Assembly (NCBI GenBank): GCA_030737875.1
Contig: CM060921.1
Coordinates: forward strand, 404,900,192 to 404,964,191
Length of the DNA: 64,000 bases
Source of the DNA: Allium sativum
Taxonomy: Eukaryota > Streptophyta > Magnoliopsida > Asparagales > Amaryllidaceae
Reading direction: 5' to 3'
Under the pieces are notes generated by a model. The model saw nothing but the letters and a program-made list of their open reading frames with translations. It was not told where the DNA came from and ran no database searches. The translations under genes and the position numbers were made by a program. Shown here piece after piece: positions 1 through 11,104 of the stretch (position 1 is its first letter; every line of letters begins with the position of its first letter).

Positions 1-29
1 TAAAAACCATGTTATTTATATTTTTAAAA

Positions 30-735
30 ACAATGCTATATAGATAAAAGTCACATTTTTATTTCAACGCTATATAGATAAAAATCACATTTTTATTTCA
101 ATGCTATATAAATAAAAATCACATTTTTACAATGCTATGTATATTAAAAATCATATTTTTATTTCAATGTCATATATAGATAAAAAATACATTTTTACAA
201 TGCTATGTATACTAAAAATCATACTTTTACTATGCGATGTATACGTTAAAAATCCTATTTTTACAATGCGGTGTATACATTAAAAATACTATTTTTACAA
301 TGCGATGTATACATTAAATATCCTATTTTTACTATGCGATGTATACATTAAAAATCATATTTTTACTATGCGATGTATATATTAAAAATCATATTTTTAC
401 TACGCTACTACATATATAAAAATCATATTTTTATAACGCTACTGTATATTTAAAAATCATATTTTTATTCTAACGTAATACATAGAAAAATCACATTTTT
501 ATTCTAATGTTGTACACAGAAAAATCACATTTTTATTCTAATGTTATACATAGAAAAATTACATTTTTGTTCTAATGTTATACATAGAAAAATCACATTT
601 TTATAAATCTACTACATATAAAAATTACATTTTTTATATCGCTATTGTATATATAAAAATCATATTTTTATATCGCTAGTCATATAATAAAAATCATATT
701 TTTATTTCAAAACTATATATAAAAATCACGTTTTT
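30..735. repeat. 34-bp tandem array with A-tract/T-tract core
   Basis: About 21 degenerate units with a period near 34 bp. Each has a core close to AAAAATCAYATTTTTA, a short inverted repeat, followed by a variable linker such as tgctatgtatact or ctaatgttatacatag. The array lies inside the family A LTR. The corresponding part of the copy at 40619-45732 holds an array of the same core with about twice the period. Confidence 0.85.
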
Positions 736-899
736 ATCATTTTAAAAATAATTTCATATCATACACTAATAAAATAAGGTATTTTTAACTTACTAAAAAT
801 ATTTGCACATCATGAACTGGTTAAAAATCACATTTTTACTTGCTAATAATGTTAAATTAAAGAATTAAAAACGGAAAACTCACATATTTTAGGGTTCTT

Positions 900-1212
900 G
901 GCAAATGGGGGTCCATAGTGGTGTTGAGTGGTGGAGGAGGCTCGCAGGAGGCGGGGGTAGGCATTTGTGACCGGCGGCGGGTCCCACTGGGGCTGGAGGC
1001 TGCAGTTTGAAGAGAGAAAGGGGTTGGAGTTTTTAGAGAAGGAAGGGGAGAGGGAGGAGGAAGGGGAGAGCATATCGGAGGGGGGTTTGGAGGAGGCGTC
1101 GTCATCGGAGGTTGGGGGGTCGCGATGGGGAACGACGATCCCGTCATTCCTTCTTTTTTTTATTCATTTCTCTGCGGATTTGACTAAGTTAGGGAAGAGA
1201 AAAGGGCTTTGA
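900..1212. other. GC-rich block inside LTR copy 1
   Basis: This block is sharply richer in G and C than the flanking AT-rich LTR, and the minus strand is CT-rich. It sits between the tandem array and the conserved right part of the LTR, as do blocks at 9373-9800 and 44520-44815 in the other copies. The three blocks do not look alike in sequence. An LTR leader is possible. Small open frames occur on both strands with no recognisable domain. Confidence 0.5.
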
Positions 1213-1683
1213 CAACTTATATAAATATATATTTTGAATTTCAAAAAGTTAAATTTTCTTTCGAACTCCAAATCGAACCCAACGACTGTCGTCCCTAGCT
1301 AATTGCCCCTATTCCGAACACAGTGGGATACGTTCCGTAAGTCAATTCGACTGTTTCGATCAATTTTTATTTCAACGTATATTTTAATTTACTAGGGCTA
1401 CATATGGACTCCAAAAATTCCAGAAAAATAAACCTGGTTATGTTTTGATGATACAGTCCTAATAAAACTAATTTCATCGAATTTGGAGATTGTTTAAAAA
1501 ATGATCACTTTCCAGTCGATTAATATCCAACTAAATTGACCAAACACTTTTAAATTCACCACGCTCACATATTGATTCCAAAAATTATAAAATTGGAATC
1601 TAGCAATAATTTAACATTCCGGATCCAATAAAAGTGGTTTCGTCGAAAATGGAGGTCGTATGCAAAATGGCTATTTTTAAGGG

Positions 1684-1685
<2 letters not shown>

Positions 1686-1734
<49 letters not shown>
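1686..1734. repeat. (AT)n microsatellite
   Basis: An uninterrupted AT dinucleotide run. The matching site in the family A copy at about 45361 reads only gggctatataaattc, so the expansion arose in this copy. Confidence 0.95.
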
Positions 1735-1736
<2 letters not shown>

Positions 1737-2084
1737 CATAGCGACTATTTAAAATTTTAAACTGGGCATAACTTTTAATTCCCGTTATGAAATCTAAATT
1801 TTTCACATTCGTTAGAAAGACATTGATAAACAGATTCAAATATTTCTTGTTTTACTGGAATCCGATTTATTTTGAATACTGTACATTCAATTGAAATTTA
1901 AAATCGAATTTTCAAACTACCACGCCATTTCAGGCTCGTTTTATAATTAAAATAAATTTATACATTCTAACTTCAATTAAAATAAATTTTTAGTCGTTAT
2001 TATTTAAAATAAATCATTTTAAATATTCAAAATTCATTCCAAAATAAAAAATTTAAATTGGTTCTGAAAATCTGGATTGTTACA

Positions 2085-3577
2085 TTACTGCTACAACATA
2101 GGCATAATAACAATATGATAACATAACAAGTAGCAGTGGATGGAAAAACATATATACATACAATTTTAAACTTGCATCTTAGGCATGTAGAAATGATTTC
2201 ATTGTTCAATTAAAAGTAGAGTATTTCATACATTCACACATGTATGTTTACAATTCATATTTCACCCAAATCACCCTTTTTGTGGTGTTATATACCCAAA
2301 AATGTTTACATTTGACTTATTTCAATTTATGAATGCGTTTACACCCAAAATAGGATCCAAACCCAATTTAACTATGAAACAATTCAAATCCAAATCTTTT
2401 TAGGCTAAATCAAATGATAATAACGGTGAATTACATAAAATATGAATAACAGCACAATACTCATATTTACATTTAACCCAATACAAAAACCACAATTACA
2501 CAAAACCAATTCAACATGACAATTTCATACGTAATTACAAGATGGAAGATTTGGGGATTTTCATGTTTATATTATCGCTTATCTAAATCTTCGTAGGCAT
2601 ATCAATTCATATGGCAAACTATTAAAAACATGAATATGCCTTTAACTAAAACTAGAATCCACTAACAAATTAGGCGGAGGTTTGGTAGAATTTCAAGATC
2701 TACAGCGGTTCTTAACGTTCAAGCGAGCTCTGATTATTCTCCTTATAATATACATATAAGAAACATATAATTAGATTCTTATACATATATGTTTACGCTA
2801 AATTCTGAAATCCTAAACTTAGATAGATTGAAATAGAGAGATGTAGAATAGAGTTAGAGAAGTAGAAGAAATTTTCACCCTATTCTCTTTGTTTTTCTAT
2901 GGAATTTAGCAGCAAGGAGGCAGAGTTGTAGAATATTAGGGTTTCTAGTGTGGGGTTTGAGGGATTATTTATACTTGCTCGTGTGAACATGAGCCGTCGG
3001 ATTAATAAAATTTAATCTGAGGCTTACATATAAATATAACCTCTTAGAAAACCCTTATCCACATAAGCAGAATTGGGCTTCCCAGTCGCCTAGCGATCGA
3101 CCGGCGGTCGACCCCCCTTAAAAGGGAGCGGTCGACCCCTTCGGGCTGGAGCGCCCTATTTTGCTGCATTGTTGAGCTGTTTATTTTATTAAATACATTC
3201 TTAATTTGCTTCATTCTTTTTCTTATATCTAATATATGTTGTCCCCTAGATTTTATCTCAAAATTCAAATTTTTAATTTCCCTCTTTTATTTTAAATTAT
3301 TATTTGGACAATATATGTAATATTCACACAATTATATATACATTTTCTGTGTATACTATCCAAATTCATTTGTTCATAACTTCTTCATACATTAACCGTT
3401 TTCAACATATTATATATGAAAACGATGTAGAATTTCGCCACGAATCCAAATAAAAGATTTTCATAGCCAAATTCCTAAAGTTGCAAAAATATCGTTTCCA
3501 ACCATATCATTTATTTGCTTGTTTTTTAATTATTTTAATTATTTATTAATACATATGAATTTTTATGGGGTGTTACA
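2085..3577 (-). mobile_element. LTR fragment related to family B
   Basis: The fragment ends with TGTTACA at 3571-3577. Its right part shares the features of the LTRs at 32026-35667 and 39586-48625: a TATA-like tract, then a cluster of GGTCGACC-like palindromes, then about 430 bp to the terminal TTACA. The left edge is the end of the family A LTR at 2084, so family A probably inserted into this LTR, as it did at 40619. No coding capacity was seen. Confidence 0.55.
3026..3139 (-). promoter_or_regulatory. Putative LTR promoter: TATA-like tract plus palindrome cluster
   Basis: On the minus strand a TATA-like tract (3026-3042) lies just downstream of a cluster of gatcgacc, ggtcgacc and cggtcgacc motifs (3095-3139) and a small inverted repeat around ccccttaaaagggag. 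The same arrangement occurs in the two family B LTRs at 35299-35406 and 48241-48342. A promoter role is inferred from position only. Confidence 0.4.
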
Positions 3578-4066
3578 CCTATCTAAGTTTATTTCTATTT
3601 GTATAAACTCTACTATTATTTTGTACAACTCTATGGATTTTTGCCTTGATATTTGGTTCACTTAGTTATTATTGTCTTTGTAGTTTGTATTTGTGGTGAT
3701 TATTTTGGTTTATTACATATGTTGTAAGATTTATTATTAGTTATATGATATTTATTCTTTTCAACCCTTAAAAATAGCCTTGCATTGGTCAAGTACATCA
3801 ATAATGTATTTTTTTAGTTATATTGGACATTAGTGGTGTGGGGCGGTGCTCATAAGACATGTGAGGTGTGCAACATTAAATAAGAGTAAATGTGTGGGGT
3901 GTGCTGTTCTTTTAGCGAATATATGGTAGAAACTAAAACAAAGTTTGCTAAGAGCCAAAAAGGAAATTGAATACCTACTCTTTTGGCCAAGGACATCAGT
4001 TCCTCCGTCTTCATTTGTATGCCCCCTGTGTCATATTAAATCTTATTTGTTCATTATATATGCGTG

Positions 4067-4113
<47 letters not shown>

Positions 4114-5895
4114 GTGTTTGTATGGTTGATTGATATTTGAGACCTACATAATAAAAATTAAGGTTATGATGTATGTGTGATGGGAATATGTGGACGGGTA
4201 TAGTGATAGTTAAGGAGTAGGCCCCAGTCCAAATTTATATTTTATTGGTAAAGCTTCTTGATCACTGACCATAATTACATTGCTGATATGAAGATGATGA
4301 TATTAAGATGGGATGCAGGATTTGTAAAGGGATAAGAAGAAGCAGAGTGGGCTTGAAGATGGTCATCTAATTCATAGGTTCGAAGAACGAACAATGAGTT
4401 AAACGGTGTTGTTACATGATCATAGATTCTAGTGGTTCAACAAATCAGATAATAAAAACTGCTTTAATCGTTATTTTCTACTTTTACGGTTTAACTAGAA
4501 AATAATTTCATTTAACGTAAATTTTAACAAATTATAATTAGTATACTGAATATTAAACAAAAAATTAATAATTAATAACAAATGTTAATTGAAATAATTC
4601 TATAACATCTGTAAGTACAAAATTGTGAATTTTTCTACGTTTTAAGATGAAAGAGAATCAGTTTAGCAATGATTGAATAAATATACTTATAATTTATGAT
4701 GTCATCCAAAATTGAAAAGATGGTTCAATAATTTGTTGGATACGGTTATAAGATTATTTGTTGAATTGACTATGTGAAGAAGAAAAAATAGTGAAACGAA
4801 AATTTGATTAATTGTGAGTTAACACCAAAATAATCAAGGAAGAACCAAGAGCACAAATTACAGTGAATCGGCTAGACGAAATCGCTCAATCGAAGCTTGC
4901 TTCCATACACAAAGTTAAAAGAAATAAAGCTTCTTTCGACAACGGAAAGCTCCTCTTGGGAGAAATCCGAAGGGAATATTTTTCAGAATGGTGATCTTTC
5001 AGCTAAATAAAGGGAAGACTAAACGCACCCTATAGGTTCAGCCAAAAGAAGTTTTCTGGTAGCTTAATCTTTTGTAAGATTTTCACGGCATGAATTGACA
5101 CTTATTCCGAAATAAGATAACCATTTAGTAGCATCGAAAGACGAAAGCATGCAAAAGTAGGTTCCTCCCGCAAATAGCTAAGACCATGGTGCAGAAGATT
5201 CTCCTGGAGAAACAAATATCATAATACCTCAGTAGTAACACATCAAAAAACGTCCAGAAAGATGTATTGTCGCTCCAAGATATATGAAGAGTACGAGCCA
5301 TTTATCGATGGAAGCACCTTTATTAGACCTTCAGTTCCGCCTCCGCGATGGCTTCAAAATAAAGGCTTAAAGGCGGGAAGGGGGTCAACCCACACCTATA
5401 AATATGACTTCAGGATCTAGAATTAAGACTGAATTCTTCACTCTCTCACTTGCATCTAAAATTCTGAGTTATAAACCCTAATTTCTAAATCAATTTGGGA
5501 AATTTGGGGATTGAGATCACTAAATATTTGTACTCATTCAAATCACAAAAAAAGAAGTTCATTTGTGATTTTTAAAGGTAGTACTTAAGTAATATTGTAA
5601 TTATTTTATCATTGTTATCTATTAACCTTGCAGGTTTAAGATCTGAAACAATGAAGGATATCATTTTATGGAATATCTTCCGATATCTATGAAAGGGAAA
5701 AATGATACAACAAGGTCAACAAACTTAATTTTAAGAACTGAGATATTAACTGTAAAGGTTTCCAAAGTTAACTGAAACCCCTAAAACTAACTAATACCAT
5801 GGATCTATACCAAAAGACTCTTATAAGTGGAATAAATCTCCATAAGTTATTTTTGAAACCTCATGTGTATTCCGGAACCTTACAAGTATAGCCTA
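3578..5895. other. Unassigned AT-rich region
   Basis: No coding region was recognised. A TG/TA dinucleotide tract lies at 4062-4110. Around 5396 a TATA-like cctataaatatg precedes a transcript-like segment with aaaggtagt near 5575 and a pyrimidine-rich ccttgcag near 5628, suggesting a small intron. That part resembles 25500-25700, so it may be a decayed LTR or leader of an unidentified element. Confidence 0.4.
4062..4110. repeat. (TG)n/(TA)n compound microsatellite
   Basis: A short TG run passes directly into a longer TA run. Confidence 0.9.
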
Positions 5896-7352
5896 TGACA
5901 ACATGCCTTCTTTGTCGGTTGAAACCGATGGTTAAACCGACTTGAACCAATCACCAAGACGTATACAGCGGAAAACATAAATTCACAATGAAAAAAATAA
6001 AATGCTCTAGACACAAATTTAGCTTCAATCCAGCACATAATCTATAAAGTATCTTCAAACCAAAACAACTAAGCTGCCCGTATGGAAAATATGGGCACCC
6101 AGAGTTCAGGTGGAAGAACAATAAACTTTGGATCAGTCATGGGACTGGTGTGAGAACTAAAACGGTTATTTACTTTATTTTAAAGTTGGGTAAATTACAG
6201 GACCACGCCGGATAACACAGAATAGGTTTTCTCCTCATGAATACCAATAATAAACTACTCGCAATGCTTTTTGAAAATGAAGCTACCATAAGACTCGCAT
6301 CCCACCACACAATGCAGTGCATGCCAAAGGAGCAAGTTTTGCATTATGATAACCAAATATGCTTGGTATGTGAAACTTTCTTTTATTATTACTAGTGCAT
6401 AGTGTCGAAATCACTTTCGAAAGTAAATGTATAAATCATAAAAGATGTAGGTACTCATATATTGGAAGTTGGGTTTCATCAATGATTAAGGCAAAGAATC
6501 TTCCTTTCCATGATTCGGAACACCTCTAACGGGATGTCCCAGGATCAAAAAATGCTCCTTCGGATCGGCATAGCCGGCCAGCATTAACATGCTATTAGAA
6601 TCTTACCTGAACATAATGTCCTACAGTCGTATTTGACCATTTTGAGGTGTCCCGATCCATCATCCACATAAGTAAACTTGCCAGGGCTCCATACCGTAGC
6701 ATCACATTTTAGTTAGAAGGAAACACATGTCCTTATCTCTATTTTCCATCATCCTATTTCGGCCATTCATGGGTTATGAGGCACTACAGTCACGTTTCAA
6801 CACAATGCTACGCTATATCAGCCATGCTTTGGTCATCATCCATAAAGCTCTGCTTTTCAACAAAAAGCTTTGATCGATTCAGCACCTAGCATGTCACATT
6901 GTCAATTCACAACATATAATCAGTAGCCACTAATATATAACCTTCTGAGCATATGTGTCCCGGAGGAGGGTGTTAAGCTAAGAGAATAAATTCTTCACCA
7001 CTAATTGATATATCGTTAATGGAAACCAATTGGTTATGCTATAAAATACAACATCAGTATTTATAAGTTCGTTCTGGGTTGTGAACGAAACCGAAGTTAC
7101 CTTATTCCTCGCCCTACAAATGGAGAGAGACACATGCAAATCTGGACAATCAACAAGTACGTTTGAACTACCACCACTTATAACCTCGTCTTGGGTGTAC
7201 CTCCCAATCGTGACATCAGCAATAAATCCAAACGATGTGAATATCGCAAGTCTTCAGCCACCGTCTTTAGTATCTTCAATACTTGTCCTATTCTTATTCC
7301 GAATGGGTTCCCGGTCTTTTTGAATAGCTAGCGCCTCTTGTCAAAGCATAAT

Positions 7353-7355
<3 letters not shown>

Positions 7356-7402
<47 letters not shown>
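7356..7402. repeat. (AT)n microsatellite
   Basis: A pure AT dinucleotide run within the family A LTR copy 2. Confidence 0.95.
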
Positions 7403-7406
<4 letters not shown>

Positions 7407-9372
7407 ACATGCTCCTCATTCGATTTCAGAATATTCTTTTACTCAAATCATTCTTTACATTGGGAATTACTCCCTTAAATCTTATCCTTAGGGAAAAACC
7501 ATTCATTAACCCTAACTAGTTCTCGATTGCATAAGGCCAAGAGAATAATCGATCGAGTGTATGACCCCAAAGGCCTAAACCAAAATTAGATCAAGCACTC
7601 AGAAGATCACCCAACTCAACGATAAAACAATCAAGTTCCAACTTCTTTCTTTCTCCCAAAATCTTATTTAAGATTCAATTTTATCTTTACATGAAAACAC
7701 ACTTATCTTCTTTTAAGCGAATCTTAATCTTTGCTCCCATTTTCGTTTGCTAGGGAAAACTCTTTCATTAAACCTTTATACTCAAATTAAATAAAGATTT
7801 CACTTCAACTTTACTTGGGAAATCATCTTTCCTTCAACTAGGTTAAAGGACAAGTGTTATTTTAAAACATCATTCTCGATAAGCCCAAAATCATACCTCC
7901 GTTAGAAATGGAATCTTTACGGAAATCATATCAGCTCATCATCGATATGAGTTCCCATGTAGGACTAATACTGTAAACGAAATAATGGAAAATCCTTTTA
8001 AATTTCTTAAATCATAAAGATCTTCATCCAAAGAGACCCATCTCGATTTATCATAATTTTCCCATATTTTTAATAAATTTTATACAGCCATTTCGATCGA
8101 TTTCCAATTACGGTCATCGAATTGCGCTTACATCGACCTTTCCAAAAATAGATTTAAACGTAACTTGAAATCCATAAGTTGAAATTCCAAAATTCTTCTT
8201 TCATCTAAAAGCTATCATTAGTAGAAAGCAAATGTTTTTCATTTCGGGCAAATCCAATTTAAATCGCATTAGTTAATCCCGTTTGAAGTTCATGGTTGAA
8301 AATGGTGAATTGTCGTTGTGCGACACATCTTATTCAAACCATGTTATAATTTAATCTAAATCTCGATTGATTCAATCAAAATGTATTTATAAAATGTTTA
8401 TAAAATCGTTTAAAAGCAATTCCGACTTCAAATTCAATTATAAATCAAAATTGAATATTCTATATTATTAAAATATTAAAATAATAATATTTCTCAAAAT
8501 ATAATATTCTGAAATCCAAACTTTCCTGAAATCCATTATAAAAATAAATAAGATCATTGGAATAATTCATTCGAGTTAAAAACATTGTTTATGTATCTAA
8601 CTCGAATTCACTTTTGAATTCACTATTCAAAATCTATTTTAAATTAGAACAAGTTATTTCAAATTCAAATTTCTTTCAAATCCATTTCAACCTTTTCAAT
8701 AGTTGTTTGGAATCACATCACTTTCATTTTCAAATCGTTCACATATAAAAATCCAATTACCATTTTTGTGTCTTATTTAACTTAATGAATATAATAGTCG
8801 TTTAAAACTCCAATGGAACTAGACTCAGTCAATTCCTAAATAATTCGATATTCGTGGTGTCAGTTTGTGTGAACAATAATAATAACAACCCCAACAGTTC
8901 ATCATCCATCAAACAAATTTCATAAGATAAGCGTTATAATTGCTAACACTTAAATGTACATAAACAATATAAATAAAATATAAATAAACATCCATCAATC
9001 ACGAAGCAACCATAGCAACCACAAGCAATCAATATATAATCATATAATGATTATAACAACTATTTCAGTTAAAAATTTTCTCACATTGATTTTTGATCAT
9101 TTCAATAACGATCGCTTTTGAATTAAATTAAACGTGGATTTAATTTAATCCAAATTCCAACTAGCTCTAATCTCGTCCAAATGAGTTCCATCATGGAGTA
9201 TTCTCCACTATATCTTGTTTCATCAGATTCTGATTTCATATGAGCAAGATATGGTTGTACGAACTTTGAATACATTAAATAATTTAATTTTTTTAGGAAG
9301 ACGGATGTGCAGATGGTACTATACAATATAATTTAATTAAATATTAATAATTTAATAACCTTCTTCCCCAAA

Positions 9373-9800
9373 TTGTCTTCACCGTGCTCCCTCCCTCTTC
9401 GACGTCACTGCGGACGCCACATGCCACCAGAGGCTAGACTCGACCCACCACTGTGTATCTCGTTCCCAGGTGCGCCACCGCCAGGAGGTGTCACCCCCAT
9501 CCCTTCGTCGTTGACCACTAAATCGAGCACGAACATATATCACATCGACCAGAAACTAGGTTGTGCCACCATCCACCATTCGTCGTGTCATCACCCTAGA
9601 TCAACACGCTTCGCCACCCTCCACCTCTTCTCTATTGACTATCTCCTCCAATTCGTGCTCCACCGACCGAAAATCACGAAAATCCATTCGCAACTCCTCA
9701 AAAACTAACACCTCTGTTCATGTCGACGTCACGACCACCAAAGGCCGTTTCAAATCGAACTCCCAACTACAGACTTATAGCCCTCTCTCCCCTCTCTAAC
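9373..9800. other. GC-rich block inside LTR copy 2
   Basis: A GC-richer block with a CT-rich plus strand, open for 111 codons in one plus frame (9373-9708) and 78 in another (9563-9799). Neither protein shows a domain. It occupies the same place in the LTR as the GC-rich blocks of the other two family A copies but does not resemble them. It is treated here as LTR leader or acquired DNA, not as a gene. Confidence 0.45.
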
Positions 9801-10164
9801 TTCTTAGTTGACACCTTCAGCTAACTCCTCCCCCGTTTCCAGCAAAACCACATAAATCGAAACTGCCTTCCTTAAATAATATGAAAACTCGACTTTTCCC
9901 GTTCATTAGAAAACTATTCAATAGATTCGAACGTTTCTTGTTTCAATGAACTCGGACTTATATTGGATTTTATACATTCGTTTAAAGTTCAAAACGTAAT
10001 ATTACGAACTACCGCACTGCTACAAGCTGGTTTTTTTAGTTATATTATAAATTTTACGTTCAAAACTTAAATAAAATAAATTCCAAGTTGTTAATTCTTA
10101 AAATAAATCATTTTAAATATTTAAAATTAAATAAATATTTCTTAATAAAATCTCGGTCGTTACA

Positions 10165-11104
10165 TAGCTCATCTATATGGGTTTCGCTCTAGTGATATTC
10201 GCAATGGACCTTTAGAATAAGAACAGATAGGGTCTTAGTTTATATACGGCGGAACCCTCAACCTTAAGGAAATTTCAAGATTAAAGGCTGTAGTATCTAA
10301 GTTCTATCTGTTGTTTCGACATGATCACACTTCTAAGGAATGAAGACACTTTCGACAAGATTCCAAAAAAACCCTAACACAATAAGATCAAATTGAAAAT
10401 ACAGTGAACCTAATTAATTAGCTCTATGAGTGTTTAACCCAAGGAATCCATTTTGATTAAGGATTATGCAAGGACCGCACCACTTTGATTTGACCATTTT
10501 CATGGCTAACATTGTGTATTTCTAAATGGTTTATCTTGATTTTTTTTTTTTTTTTTTCCCTTTTTAATTTTGAGGTTAGACTGTAGCCTCACACATGTAC
10601 CCTTGTTTTATTTCAAAGCCGTAGCGTTCTGCGACTAATGAGTTTATCTTTTGAATCACTGGCCTGGTTACAAAGTGCATTTTTGGGTTGTTTACTTGTT
10701 TCCTACAATTGCATCCATTTTTCAAAAACCACTAATGCACGTTTTACAAGTTAAAAATAGTATATAAAAAAACTAATTTAAGATGATGTATACCTGTCAT
10801 CCTTTTATTAACAAAACCTCCAAATGTAAACTAGTGAACGAAATTACATCAAACAAAAAAACAAACACTCATTTCGAAAAATTACAGAACCGAACCAAAG
10901 AGCATTTGTAACCAAGATCGCCGGCGGTGGAGGGACTCACTTCTTTCTTCCTCCTCCTCCATCCGTTTCACCTAAATTCCCTCTACGACAGACATCTTCC
11001 CGTTTCATCTCAGGCCATCGTCATATCCTACAAACTTCAGGCACGTCTTCCAAATTCAAAAAAAGCAACAAATTTGGATTGATCACAGATAAAACATACC
11101 CAAG
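10165..11104 (+). promoter_or_regulatory. Upstream region of the KLCR gene
   Basis: Non-repetitive DNA between the solo LTR and the start codon. It has a poly-T run at 10541-10558 and a CT-rich stretch at about 10940-10980 (ttctttcttcctcctcctcc), typical of a plant 5' UTR. No single TATA box can be chosen with confidence. The retrotransposed LTR ends about 0.9 kb upstream of the start codon. Confidence 0.45.

Larger units (their letters stand above)
1..2084 (-). mobile_element. Ty3-type LTR, family A copy 1 (left part outside window)
   Basis: This is the right part of a long LTR whose left end lies outside the window. It ends in TTACA at 2084 and matches the right half of the LTR at 40619-45732 in the same order: an A-tract/T-tract array, a GC-rich block, then a conserved stretch holding the phrase attccgaacac at about 1312 (44959 in the other copy). 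The minus orientation is inferred from the start TGTAAC on that strand, which is usual for plant Ty3/gypsy LTRs. No primer site or polypurine tract follows the end, so a solo LTR or an outer LTR end are both possible. Short open frames at 852-1212 lie in the GC-rich block and are not convincing genes. Confidence 0.7.
5896..10164 (-). mobile_element. Diverged family A LTR, copy 2
   Basis: It matches the LTR at 40619-45732 in order and orientation. Landmarks are tacagcggaaaac at 5964, the aagctgcccgt to gggcaccc stretch at about 6069, and the gctttg...gctctgcttttcaac stretch at about 6826. It ends in GTTACA at 10164. The left end is uncertain; TG at 5896 fits by alignment. The bases outside the ends (tagcc-like and tagct) hint at an imperfect target duplication. 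No internal region, primer site or polypurine tract was seen, so it is probably a solo LTR. It is clearly older than copy 3, with many differences. Open frames at 7081-7323 and 9123-9326 are not convincing. Confidence 0.65.

Noticed and set aside
857..1212. Pro-rich and Glu-rich open frames of 73-96 codons on both strands
   Set aside because: They lie in the GC-rich block of an LTR. Openness follows from composition, and the frames are not kept in the sister LTRs.
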